DNA of 58,974 nt, from assembly GCA_947627795.1 (NCBI GenBank), contig CANQXJ010000008.1, positions 1 to 58,974 on the forward strand. Direction: 5' to 3'. The stretch comes from an uncultured Clostridia bacterium. Its GTDB lineage: Bacteria > Bacillota > Clostridia > UBA1381. This document shows positions 31,591 to 39,835 of this stretch, one piece after another (position 1 is the first letter of the stretch; each line of letters starts with the position of its first letter). A program made the position numbers and the translations under genes. The notes under the pieces were generated by a model, which saw nothing but the letters and a program-made list of their open reading frames with translations, made no database searches and was not told the origin of the DNA.

Positions 31591-31902
31591 TTATCTTGCG
31601 ATACAGAAAACAGCGGCTGCTATTGCGGCTATTATTAACACAGTAATTATCACGCGGACAGTATTAGACTGTCCGTGTTTTTTGTATTGTACAATTCCCG
31701 CTCCTCTGTTTTGTGCGGTAAACTGCTCCTTTTCCCTGTTTCTTTCCTGTTTTTCTATATACGCGGACACAATTTTTTCCGCGTCGCTTATTACTTTTCC
31801 TTCAAGCTCAGGTCTGTAATCCTTTAAAATTATTATTGCTTCGCTTATATACGGCGATGAAAAGTTGTTCAACACTACCGCTTTTTTGGCTGTATTTTTC
31901 AT
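31591..31902 (-). CDS. Small C-terminally anchored membrane protein
   Basis: A 103-residue protein with a soluble, charged N-terminal part (about 1-78) and one C-terminal hydrophobic helix (VIITVLIIAAIAAAVFCI) ending in AR. This is the layout of a tail-anchored protein whose N-terminus stays in the cytosol. The start follows AAGGAG with a 7-base gap, supporting translation. Its stop lies only two bases beyond the stop of the convergent zinc-ribbon gene, with no terminator between them, so the two mRNAs may overlap. No family recognised. Confidence 0.7.
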   Translation of the reverse strand: MKNTAKKAVVLNNFSSPYISEAIIILKDYRPELEGKVISDAEKIVSAYIEKQERNREKEQFTAQNRGAGIVQYKKHGQSNTVRVIITVLIIAAIAAAVFCIAR

Positions 31903-32045
31903 TAATAGTCTCCTTTTTGTATTTTTTATAATTATTTCCTTGATTATTTTATTATATACTTATTTTTATTCTGTATTAAATTGTTACGAAAATTTACAAT
32001 ATATGGTATTTATTTGACAATTCGGGCAATATTGGGCTGATTATG

Positions 32046-32133
32046 TGTCATGCTTTTGTCATATTTGTAATAATTGAAATTAATTTGTAATTAAATTGTA
32101 ATAAAACTATTGACTTTGTAACCAAATTGTAGT
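32046..32133 (+). promoter_or_regulatory. Three WalR (YycF)-type operator boxes
   Basis: The WalR consensus is two TGTWAH hexamers separated by 5 bp. Box 2 (32086-32102) is TGTAAT-5-TGTAAT, a perfect match. Box 3 (32117-32133) is TGTAAC-5-TGTAGT and lies between the -35 and -10 elements. Box 1 (32046-32062) is TGTCAT-5-TGTCAT, a weaker repeat. The downstream gene encodes a cell-wall protein of the type WalR controls in Bacillus (yocH-like). Confidence 0.7.
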
Positions 32134-32138
32134 ATACT
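32110..32138 (+). promoter_or_regulatory. Promoter of the 3D/G5-domain gene
   Basis: TTGACT (32110-32115), a 17-bp spacer and TATACT (32133-32138). WalR-type box 3 fills the spacer. Confidence 0.7.
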
Positions 32139-32174
32139 GATAAATGGTAAGATTTTGAAAGGAGTAGTTATTTT

Positions 32175-33359
32175 ATGACGAATGATGAAAAGATAGTCAG
32201 TATGAGTTTGGAAAAAATACAGCAGCGACGCGCAAAAAGACGCCGTAACCGCAAAATAAAGCGCATTATCGCGGCTTTTACCTCGCTGGCTGTATGCCTG
32301 ACAGTATCGGGATTTGTGTACAGTTCTTACCTTAAAGAAGTCAGCATCACCGAAATAGATGAATTCAACGGTACATATGAAACAAAAACAATACGAACCC
32401 GCGCGGAAAATGTGACAAAGCTTCTTGAAAAGAACGGCGTTACGGTTTCGGACACGGACAGAGTCAACGTTCCCATAGACGCTCCCGTCAACGATAAAGA
32501 AGACATTGTTATCACGCGCGGAAAAAACATGACAATAAAGGCAAACGGCGGCGAAAAAACCGTTACCGTTACAAAAGCCGATCCAAAAGAAGCGCTTGTT
32601 GAAGCCGGTTTCGTTCCCGATGAGGCGGATCAAATTTCTTCAGACGGAAATTCCATAGAATTAACAACTATCGACGAGGAGGAAGAGATTATTAACGAGG
32701 TCATCCCGCACGAGACGGTGTACGAGGACGACGCGGATTTGGAGATTGGCACTGAAAGCGTCAGAACCGAGGGTTATGACGGAAATCTCGAGAAGAAATT
32801 CAAGGTTGTGTATCAAAACGACGCGGAGGTTTCGCGCGAGCTTGTAAGCGAGACCGTTACAGTTGAAGCGGTAAACACGGTAATCGCGCGAGGCACCAAG
32901 CCTACTCCCACGCCGACTGAGCCGCCCAAGCCCGCAAAAGCTTCGCAAACAAGAAGCTCAGGCAGCGAATCAAGCTCCGACAGCGGAGCGAATTCCTATC
33001 GTCCGTCCGGCTTCGCTTCGGGGTCCAACGGAACAATTGACGGACATTCATACTCGAAAAAAATTACAATGACAGCAACCGCTTATTCCACATCCGCGCA
33101 CGAAAACGGCGGCTACACAGTATCCGCAGTCGGGAATCCGCTCAGATACGGCATCGTTGCCGTTGATCCGAATGTCATTCCGCTCGGCTCGACAGTATAT
33201 GTCACGAGCGCGGACGGTTCATGGACATACGGAATAGCGTCAGCCGAGGACACCGGCGGCGCGATTAAGGGCAACAGAATAGATTTATGTTACGAAAGCG
33301 AGAGTGAAACGCGCGTATTCGGCAGACAAAGCTGTATAGTGTACGTGCTTGATGACTAA
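32175..33359 (+). CDS. G5/3D-domain cell-wall protein (YabE/YocH-like)
   Basis: A 394-residue secreted or membrane-anchored protein. A basic N-terminus and membrane helix (31-50) are followed by DUF348-type repeats (about 58-160) and a G5 domain (about 165-240). A Pro/Thr/Ser linker leads to a C-terminal 3D domain (about 297-393). The three conserved aspartates are Asp331 (AVDPNVIPLG), Asp359 (AEDTGG) and Asp370 (RIDLCY). The 3D domain is the catalytic fold of MltA-like transglycosylases and of Sps/YocH/YabE proteins, so it probably cleaves peptidoglycan. WalR-type boxes upstream fit such a role. The start ATG follows AAAGGAG. Confidence 0.9.
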   Translation: MTNDEKIVSMSLEKIQQRRAKRRRNRKIKRIIAAFTSLAVCLTVSGFVYSSYLKEVSITEIDEFNGTYETKTIRTRAENVTKLLEKNGVTVSDTDRVNVPIDAPVNDKEDIVITRGKNMTIKANGGEKTVTVTKADPKEALVEAGFVPDEADQISSDGNSIELTTIDEEEEIINEVIPHETVYEDDADLEIGTESVRTEGYDGNLEKKFKVVYQNDAEVSRELVSETVTVEAVNTVIARGTKPTPTPTEPPKPAKASQTRSSGSESSSDSGANSYRPSGFASGSNGTIDGHSYSKKITMTATAYSTSAHENGGYTVSAVGNPLRYGIVAVDPNVIPLGSTVYVTSADGSWTYGIASAEDTGGAIKGNRIDLCYESESETRVFGRQSCIVYVLDD

Positions 33360-33400
33360 TCCGAAATCCACCCGAAATCCGATTAACGATTATAAAAAAC

Positions 33401-33433
33401 AAAGCGTATCGCCGCGAAGCGATACGCTTTTTT
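33401..33433. terminator. Bidirectional terminator
   Basis: AAGCGTATCGC and GCGATACGCTT form an 11-bp stem with TTTTTT on the right and an A-run on the left. It serves both the 3D-domain gene and the convergent secreted protein gene. Confidence 0.88.
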
Positions 33434-33455
33434 AGTCATTCTGAAAGTGCAGTTA

Positions 33456-34433
33456 CTAAGATTCAATATCCTTAATATCGGTTATCATCATAGTATTCAA
33501 ATTCAGTACGCCCGTTTTTTGCTCGCCGGTTATCCGTCGGATATACTCAGGCTGTCCTTCAATTCTGCTCATTACCGGCGCGTAGTAAATCGTAAGCAGC
33601 GACAATCTTGCCTTGCGCTCATAGCAAATACCGTAGTGTACGCAAATATCGGTGTAATCATAAACCGTTCCATCGGTGTTTACGCGGCACAAACTGTTCC
33701 AATAACCCGCATGAGCGTCGCCGCCGAAATAATTGTTGTAGACGGTCGCGTTGGTTATCTCGGCTTTTGACAGCGGCGTGTTGCTGTAAGGCTCATACGG
33801 CGGAGTGCCGCCATATTCTTCGGAGCTTGTTTCATAGATTTTCTTCTGCCTGTCAATATCGACAAACCCCTCGGACGTGTTGTACAGATACAGCACGCGG
33901 TTATCCTCGTCCCACCAGTGCGTCATCCAATAATCGGAAACAATTTTACTGCGTCTGTCGCACTCGTCATAATCGGCTTGTCTGTACTCGGCGCTGTCAA
34001 GAAATTCATTCGGATACATTGTGCCGTCGGCTATTTCCTCCGCGCAGACTACCATTTTACCTCCGATAGAATACGCGTCTGTCCTTTTACCGTTTAGAAA
34101 AACAGTTATATCGCTTTCATACATATATCCGATTTGCCGCCCCTCATCTCCGCGCCCGAAGCTCGGATTGAAGTCCTTATCCGCTTCGCCTGTTTTTACA
34201 GCGATAAGCGTATTTGTATCTCCGTCCCAGCTCACCGAATAGCCGTACGGCACAAGATCCTCCACCGCTATCATCATTCTTCCGTCAAGACTGTACGTTT
34301 GAATTTCTCGCCCGTCAAGCTTTGTTATTATATCGGAAGAATAAATCGGACAAACAACATCGCCGTTCGCCGCGTATGCCGGAGCCATGGTTACGGCTAT
34401 AATTCCGGCTGCGATAAGTAATTTTTTCAGCAT
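33456..34433 (-). CDS. Secreted protein with copper amine oxidase N-terminal-like domain
   Basis: A 325-residue exported protein with signal peptide (MLKKLLIAAGIIAVTMAPAYA, cleaved after AYA). Residues about 35-140 contain two units of the type LDGREIQTYSLDGRMMIAVEDL and LNGKRTDAYSIGGKMVVCAEE, which match the copper amine oxidase N-terminal domain (a cell-surface stalk fold found widely in Firmicutes). The rest is unrecognised, rich in Tyr, Trp and Asp. The first in-frame ATG (34442) directly abuts AAAGGGG, so the ATG nine bases later at 34433 is the better start. No catalytic site is visible. It has its own promoter. Confidence 0.8.
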   Translation of the reverse strand: MLKKLLIAAGIIAVTMAPAYAANGDVVCPIYSSDIITKLDGREIQTYSLDGRMMIAVEDLVPYGYSVSWDGDTNTLIAVKTGEADKDFNPSFGRGDEGRQIGYMYESDITVFLNGKRTDAYSIGGKMVVCAEEIADGTMYPNEFLDSAEYRQADYDECDRRSKIVSDYWMTHWWDEDNRVLYLYNTSEGFVDIDRQKKIYETSSEEYGGTPPYEPYSNTPLSKAEITNATVYNNYFGGDAHAGYWNSLCRVNTDGTVYDYTDICVHYGICYERKARLSLLTIYYAPVMSRIEGQPEYIRRITGEQKTGVLNLNTMMITDIKDIES

Positions 34434-34456
34434 TACATTCATCCCCTTTCATACTA

Positions 34457-34485
34457 ATTATATCCGAATCCTTACTTTCAGTCAA
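34457..34485 (-). promoter_or_regulatory. Promoter of the secreted stalk-domain gene
   Basis: On the minus strand, TTGACT (34480-34485) and TATAAT (34457-34462) have a 17-bp spacer. Confidence 0.7.
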
Positions 34486-34584
34486 TAAAATTTCACCAAA
34501 CAGCGTTTACCACTCTTAAACGTTGCATATACACCGATTAACAGCAATTTTCGGGCGCAATACGTCAAAAGATGTAAATAAATG

Positions 34585-34613
34585 TTTACTTTTTTTCTAA
34601 AGTATGTTATATT
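34585..34613 (+). promoter_or_regulatory. Promoter of structured RNA copy B
   Basis: TTTACT (34585-34590), a 17-bp spacer and TATATT (34608-34613). The start falls on the first base of the closing stem, as at copy A. Confidence 0.7.
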
Positions 34614-34619
34614 ATTAAT

Positions 34620-34784
34620 GCGGCATACTATTAATACGACAGCTTCATAGGCTTGCGCTTGTTAAAAAGCGCACGCTTTGATTGTCATACCTATGAAGTT
34701 GATTGTATGAAAGTGTGTCGCAGCATTGAATCAAAGCGGCGTTTTTATGTGCGCCGCATGATTCGGGCGGCGCACTTTTTTATT
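34620..34784 (+). ncRNA. Structured leader RNA, copy B (unrecognised family, candidate riboswitch)
   Basis: Closing stem 34620-34628 with 34713-34721 (9 pairs, two G-U), internal loop, inner stem 34643-34651 with 34690-34698 (9 pairs), apical hairpin 34654-34660 with 34667-34673. GCTTTGATT (34675-34683) is exactly complementary to the tail AATCAAAGC (34729-34737). GCGGCG (34736-34741) can pair with CGCCGC (34752-34757), the left arm of the terminator, and overlaps the tail by two bases. Copy A at 4949 has the same elements in the same order. The terminator ends just before the ribosome binding site of an AgrA-like regulator gene, so cis control of that gene is the simplest reading. Confidence 0.75.
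34749..34784 (+). terminator. Intrinsic terminator at the end of RNA copy B
   Basis: GTGCGCCGC (34749-34757) pairs perfectly with GCGGCGCAC (34767-34775), followed by TTTTTTATT. The Shine-Dalgarno GGAGGAG begins a few bases later. Confidence 0.92.
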
Positions 34785-34800
34785 ACGGAGGAGATATGAC

Positions 34801-35505
34801 ATGAATATAGTAATTTACGAAAAGGACAAACAATACAGCGCATACATAGCAAAAACACTGGACGAATATATGAATAAAAATCACATAAATGCCTCAATTA
34901 TAAGAGTATACTGCGCGGATGATATAAAAAATCATATCGGCAAGCCGGAAACGGCGTTATATTTCATCTGCTCGGCATCTGACAACGAGGAAGCCGCTCT
35001 TAACACAGCCGCGCGGATCCGTGAAAACGATTGCTCCGGCTCGATTGTTTTTATTTCAGGTTCAGGCACGATGATGCCGCTTGTCTATAAATATAAAATC
35101 GAAGCGCTGGACTACATCATAAAAGGCAGCCATGATGAAAAATCAAGAATTTGCTCCGCGCTGGCATATGCCTGTAAGCGGCAGCGCGGCGCGGCGGATA
35201 ATTGCCTCACCATACAAAGTAAGCAGGAGAATTTTTCTGTTCCGTTTGACGATATATGCGCGATCGACACAATAAAAAGCAGCCACAAGCTGGTGCTGCA
35301 TCATAGCTGCGGCGCGATAGAATATTACGGCCTGCTCAAAGAAACCGAGCGTCAGCTTGACGGACGTTTTATAAGAATTCATAAATCCGTAATAGTCAAC
35401 CGCGACAAAATTGTTTCGATAGATAAAACTAACCGAATAGTCAGACTGTCGGACGGGGAAAAATATATGTATTCTGTCAGAAACAGGAAATTTCTGCGGC
35501 AATAA
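34801..35505 (+). CDS. AgrA-like LytTR regulator with a degenerate receiver
   Basis: The 234-residue protein has the AgrA domain order: a receiver-like domain (1-125) and a LytTR DNA-binding domain (about 133-234). The latter is well conserved (KSSHKLVLHH, IEYYGLLKE, GRFIRIHKSVIVN, MYSVRNRKF). At the position of the phosphoacceptor in AgrA (YFLDIQ) this protein reads YFICSA, with Cys57 for Asp. The acidic pair near the N-terminus is reduced to EKD. Phosphorylation is therefore unlikely, and no histidine kinase or peptide gene lies nearby. Control may instead come from the structured RNA directly upstream. The start follows GGAGGAG. asnB follows 82 bp later. Confidence 0.88.
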   Translation: MNIVIYEKDKQYSAYIAKTLDEYMNKNHINASIIRVYCADDIKNHIGKPETALYFICSASDNEEAALNTAARIRENDCSGSIVFISGSGTMMPLVYKYKIEALDYIIKGSHDEKSRICSALAYACKRQRGAADNCLTIQSKQENFSVPFDDICAIDTIKSSHKLVLHHSCGAIEYYGLLKETERQLDGRFIRIHKSVIVNRDKIVSIDKTNRIVRLSDGEKYMYSVRNRKFLRQ

Positions 35506-35587
35506 ATCAGAACACGGCTTTATTTCGCACATAACTCTTTCACTCGCCATATTATATAGCAGAATTTTTATTGCGGAGGTAATTTTT

Positions 35588-37438
35588 ATGTGCGGAATAG
35601 CAGGATTTATTGATTTTAAAGACAATTTTACATACCATGCGGAGGAAAACAGGCGGATTGCTGCGCGGATGGCGGCGGAGATGCGTCATCGCGGACCGGA
35701 TTCGTGGGGCGAGTGGGTCGGGGAGCATGCTGTTTTTTCTCACAGCCGCCTTGCGGTAATCGACGTGGAACGCGGACTGCAGCCGATGAAGCGCACCGTT
35801 GAGGGGTACGAGTTTGTCATTACATACAACGGCGAGCTTTACAACACCGACGAGCTGCGCGCCGACCTCGAAAGCTACGGCTATGAGTTCACGACCTCGT
35901 CCGACACCGAGGTTTTGCTCTATTTATACATACACTATGGCGAAAAATGCGCCGAAAGGCTCAACGGCATTTACGCGTTCGCCGTGTGGGACTCGATGCG
36001 CCAGCGCGTGTTTGTCTGCCGCGACCGCTTTGGCGTGAAGCCGCTGTTCTATACCGAAAAGGACGGCGCGCTCGTGTTCGCGTCTGAGATAAAATCGCTG
36101 TTCAAATATCCCGGAACCGAGCCGAAGCTCGATAAAACGGGGCTTTGCGAGCTGCTTGCGCTCAGTCCCGCGCGCACTCAGGGCGTAGGGGTTTTCAAGG
36201 ATATACTCGAGCTGCGTCCGGCGCACTATATGACGATAAGCCGCTCGGGCTGCAAAATTTCGCGCTACTGGCAGCTTCAAAGCCATGAGCACACCGACAG
36301 CTACGACGAAACTATACGCAAGACGCGCGCGCTTCTTTATGACGCGGTGCGCCGCCAGCTCGTTTCCGACGTGCCTATCGCGACGTTTCTCTCCGGCGGA
36401 CTTGATTCGAGCGTCATAACGGCTATCGGGGCGAATGAACTGAAAAAGCGCGGCGAGCGGCTTTCCACCTACTCGTTCGACTACGAGGGCAACAGCAAAT
36501 ATTTCAAAGCGTCGAGCTTCCAGCCCGACAGCGACACGCAATGGGTGCCGCGTATGGTCGAGGAATTTGATACCGACCACACATACCTCACTTGCCCCAA
36601 CGACGCGCTTACCGATTTGCTTGAGCCGACGCTGCTCGCGAAGGATCTGCCCGGCATGGCTGACGTGGACTGCTCGCTGTTCTATTTCTGCCGCGAGGTA
36701 AAGAAAAAACATACCGTGGTGCTTTCGGGCGAATGCTCGGACGAAATTTTCGGCGGTTATCCGTGGTTCCGCGACGACCACGCGTTTAAAACTCCCGCGT
36801 TTCCGTGGTGCTACGATTTGAGCCTGAGAAAGAATATCCTCCTCGACAGCGTCCGCGAGACGCTCGATTTGGACGGATATTCGCGTATGCGCTATGATGA
36901 GAGCGTCGCCGAAACTCCGACGTTCGACGGCGACGACGCGACGGAAAAACGGCGCAGAGAAATTTCGTATCTCAATATAAACTGGTTCATGACCAATCTG
37001 CTTGACCGAAAGGACAGAATGAGCATGGCGAGCGGCTTGGAGGTGCGCGTGCCGTTCTGCGATCACCGTCTTGTCGAGTATGTTTGGAACATACCGTGGG
37101 CGATGAAGAACAAGGATAACGTTTCAAAAAATATTCTGCGCGAGGCGGCGAAGGGGATACTGCCGGAGGACGTGCGCCTGCGGCGGAAAAGTCCGTATCC
37201 GAAAACGCACAATCCGCATTACGAGGCGGCGGCTAAAAAGCTGCTCGCTGATACAATCGCGGACGGAAAAGCGCCTGTCCTCGCGCTATGCGACAAGGAA
37301 AAGCTCGACGGCATAATAAACGGCAGTTTCGATTACGGAAAGCCTTTCTTCGGGCAGCTCATGGCGGGACCGCAGTTTATCGGATATATTTTGCAGCTTA
37401 ATTATTTGCTTACGGACTATAAGCCGAAAATTGTATAA
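35588..37438 (+). CDS. asnB: Asparagine synthase (glutamine-hydrolysing)
   Basis: AsnB makes asparagine from aspartate, ATP and glutamine. The 616-residue protein starts MCGIAGF with catalytic Cys2 of the class II glutaminase. RHRGPDS, YNGELYN and the interdomain region follow. The synthetase domain has the pyrophosphate loop SGGLDSS (269-275) and SGECSDEIFGGY. Length and order fit the AsnB type. The start follows GGAGG with an 8-base gap. It lies after the AgrA-like gene on the same strand and could be read from the same transcript. Confidence 0.95.
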   Translation: MCGIAGFIDFKDNFTYHAEENRRIAARMAAEMRHRGPDSWGEWVGEHAVFSHSRLAVIDVERGLQPMKRTVEGYEFVITYNGELYNTDELRADLESYGYEFTTSSDTEVLLYLYIHYGEKCAERLNGIYAFAVWDSMRQRVFVCRDRFGVKPLFYTEKDGALVFASEIKSLFKYPGTEPKLDKTGLCELLALSPARTQGVGVFKDILELRPAHYMTISRSGCKISRYWQLQSHEHTDSYDETIRKTRALLYDAVRRQLVSDVPIATFLSGGLDSSVITAIGANELKKRGERLSTYSFDYEGNSKYFKASSFQPDSDTQWVPRMVEEFDTDHTYLTCPNDALTDLLEPTLLAKDLPGMADVDCSLFYFCREVKKKHTVVLSGECSDEIFGGYPWFRDDHAFKTPAFPWCYDLSLRKNILLDSVRETLDLDGYSRMRYDESVAETPTFDGDDATEKRRREISYLNINWFMTNLLDRKDRMSMASGLEVRVPFCDHRLVEYVWNIPWAMKNKDNVSKNILREAAKGILPEDVRLRRKSPYPKTHNPHYEAAAKKLLADTIADGKAPVLALCDKEKLDGIINGSFDYGKPFFGQLMAGPQFIGYILQLNYLLTDYKPKIV

Positions 37439-37453
37439 GAAAAAACAGTGTAA

Positions 37454-37603
37454 ACGGGCGACCGTAAAGGTCGCCCCTACAGATTGGTGTAGAATTGGTA
37501 TTTCAAAGCAAATCAACATTAAAAGGTTGTAGGGGCGACACTCGCGGTCGCCCGACCGGAATCTCAGTGTGGAAATTGTGTTTCCATTGCAAATCAACAT
37601 TAA
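37454..37603. repeat. Two REP-like units in a degenerate tandem duplication
   Basis: GGGCGACCGTAAAGGTCGCCC (near 37456-37476) and GGGGCGACACTCGCGGTCGCCC (near 37532-37553) are palindromic GTAGGGGCG-family units in opposite orientation. Each is followed by related sequence ending GCAAATCAACATTAAAA, once near 37510 and once near 37590, so a block of about 80 bp appears twice with divergence. Confidence 0.7.
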
Positions 37604-37636
37604 AAAAGGAACAGCGGGAGAATGCTGTTCCTTTTT
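37602..37636. terminator. Bidirectional terminator between asnB and the large secreted protein gene
   Basis: AAAAAGGAACAGC and GCTGTTCCTTTTT form a 13-bp stem around an 8-nt loop, with T-runs on both strands. Confidence 0.9.
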
Positions 37637-37675
37637 CATTTAATTTATAAATTCATTTTTTCGCTGTATTGCTGA

Positions 37676-39835
37676 TTATTCAGCAGCCACTGTTACAGCG
37701 TCAGCAGCCGGATTCAGACCGGTATTCGATACGTCGTTCCAAACCATAATCTTGTCGCCTGCTTCTGCAGCTGTAATCGCTACTTCCGCAGCCGCATCCT
37801 TAAGCTCAACTTTTGTAAGAACGCCGTTTGCGTCATAGCTTGCGTGTATCAGCTTAGCTGTCTTGCCTTCAGCACCTGTAAGCGTTACCTTTGCATCGCC
37901 TACAGCAACGGGGTTAATTGTAATGCCCGTTACAGCCGGCTGCATTGTCGGCTTCGGAGTCGGCGTCGCGGGAGCTGCTGTCGGCTCTTCCGGAGCTTCG
38001 CCCTCTTCTACAACAGGAAGAAGGTTAGCCAATTCAGACACTGACTGAGCTGTCTTATACGCGATTACGTTATCGACAAGGTCTACCGAATATGCGGGGC
38101 TGTTTGAACCGCAGTTATCAATCATAATTGACGGCAGTCTGGTCGGCATATACGCAAGGCTTCCTTCTGTTGAAACCTTTGAGCGGTCATATGTCGGTGA
38201 AAGCTGATCGTTTTCCTTATATTCCTTGTCAACCCAAATTCTGAACTTATTGCCCGGTGTTACCGCGAGAACAACAGTATGCCACTTGTCCGGTTCTACC
38301 TTTATGCAGTTGTTGTCGTCGCCGCTCTGAGCGAAGCCTTCAGCCTCGTCCTCGGTTGTGATACAAGCCAGGAAGTTCTTATAATAAGCCGGGCATGTCG
38401 CGGATGTATCTATAAGCGCACTACCGTTGATTGTTGTTCCATCGGGAGTAGCGCCGGTTCCGCCTTCGCCGTTATCAACAAGCCAAATTCTCGCTTTACC
38501 GTCTGTAGTCTCTTTTGACAGATATACCGCGAATGCCATAATAGCCGTTTCGCCGTCTGCCGCCTCAATGTTAGGTGTGAAGAAGAATCTTGCGCCTCTT
38601 GCAGCCGAACCGAACTGACCGCCTACCATCTTAAGTGCGTTCGTTCCTTCGTCTACCTTTACTATAGAAGCATATGTATTCGGAGCGCCGTCTTTTCTGT
38701 CCGAAACCTGTACAGATGCTTTGCCGTCGCCTACAGGAGCCGCAGTAGCCGCAACGTAATCCGCCGCACCGCTGTTATCTGACTGACGGAGCTTACCTAC
38801 AGCGTCGCTCTCGAAGTCTATCTTTATTACTTCAACGCCCTCTTCATACTTGGTAATTCTTTCGGGAGCTGAGAAATCCGGAGCTATGCCCGCAACCTTT
38901 TCGGGAGCGGGAGGAGGTGTAACAACCGCAGCCGCGCCTCTGAGTCCGTCTGTTGTAAGCGCCGGAACGTCTGTACCCTTGTAAATCTTAATATTATCAA
39001 GCTGTACAATCGGAGCGCTCGGTGTGATTATCGGATTCTTTGTTGTGTCATTGTCTTCATAAACAACGAAATTTGTGTCATACTTCGGAAGATTTACCCA
39101 AAGATTCGTGATGTCCGTAGCGTCAGCATCAAACTCTACGCCGTCAAGAAGCGTAGCCTGTGTTGTCTTCGCTGTAACCTTTGCTTTTCCGTTTTCAACA
39201 ACCGCACGGATTCTTACCCATTCATTTGCGTTTGTCTGAACGTCACCGTCATCGAGCGACGGAGCTTCCTGACCGTTATAGTTTATAATCCACTTATTGA
39301 GAAGCTCAACTCTTGATGTTATCGTTAAGCCGATATTTGATACCATACCTTGACCTTGGCTGTTGCTGCTTGTATCGTCGTTCCAGTGGTTTGCAGAACC
39401 ATCAGCAAGATACGGAGGATATTTCTCGGTTACAGTCTCAGCATAAGGATTACCGTAATTTTGCGGATCCTGAAGACCTACACCCGCAGTTTCTCCAAGG
39501 AACGCTACCTGCGTATAACGCGCAAGTCTTCCCTGTCCGGTAGACGGAGTAATAGTCGTATCCATATCAATAACATAGCTTCCGCCGAGATTAAGGCCGG
39601 AAAAATCGTAAGTAGCGCTTGTACCGTTACCTGTCAGCTCTAAGTACGAATCCGTCGAACCTTCATCAGTTTTTACCGTCGGAACAGCGCCGCTCGTCGA
39701 CCAACCGTCAGCAGTTGTGCCGTCAATAGTAACAACAGGTGTCGCAGCCGCGTTTGATGTTATTGCGAAAGCCGCAAACGCCGATGAAGCAACCGCAACG
39801 GCGCTCAGTAAAGAAATTAATTTCTTACTTTTCAT
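37676..39835 (-). CDS. Large secreted protein with two beta-rich domains
   Basis: The 719-residue protein has a signal peptide (cleavage near SNAAA). It appears to contain two jelly-roll-like domains, about 30-300 and 345-620. Each ends near a line of the type IVQLDNIKIYKG or SVDLVDNVIAYKT, as in concanavalin-like or carbohydrate-binding folds. A Pro/Thr/Ala linker (PTAAPATPTPKPTMQPA) leads to a small C-terminal domain (about 650-719). No catalytic motif, LPXTG or SLH anchor is visible. Codon use is that of a well expressed gene and a strong promoter precedes it. A surface or extracellular polysaccharide-binding role is a guess. The start follows GGGAGAG. Confidence 0.78.
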   Translation of the reverse strand: MKSKKLISLLSAVAVASSAFAAFAITSNAAATPVVTIDGTTADGWSTSGAVPTVKTDEGSTDSYLELTGNGTSATYDFSGLNLGGSYVIDMDTTITPSTGQGRLARYTQVAFLGETAGVGLQDPQNYGNPYAETVTEKYPPYLADGSANHWNDDTSSNSQGQGMVSNIGLTITSRVELLNKWIINYNGQEAPSLDDGDVQTNANEWVRIRAVVENGKAKVTAKTTQATLLDGVEFDADATDITNLWVNLPKYDTNFVVYEDNDTTKNPIITPSAPIVQLDNIKIYKGTDVPALTTDGLRGAAAVVTPPPAPEKVAGIAPDFSAPERITKYEEGVEVIKIDFESDAVGKLRQSDNSGAADYVAATAAPVGDGKASVQVSDRKDGAPNTYASIVKVDEGTNALKMVGGQFGSAARGARFFFTPNIEAADGETAIMAFAVYLSKETTDGKARIWLVDNGEGGTGATPDGTTINGSALIDTSATCPAYYKNFLACITTEDEAEGFAQSGDDNNCIKVEPDKWHTVVLAVTPGNKFRIWVDKEYKENDQLSPTYDRSKVSTEGSLAYMPTRLPSIMIDNCGSNSPAYSVDLVDNVIAYKTAQSVSELANLLPVVEEGEAPEEPTAAPATPTPKPTMQPAVTGITINPVAVGDAKVTLTGAEGKTAKLIHASYDANGVLTKVELKDAAAEVAITAAEAGDKIMVWNDVSNTGLNPAADAVTVAAE

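Noticed and set aside
35924-37066. 380-codon open frame antisense to asnB
   Set aside because: It is an open frame caused by the GC-rich codon pattern of asnB. Its composition is Arg/His/Ala-rich, with no start signal and no recognisable domain.
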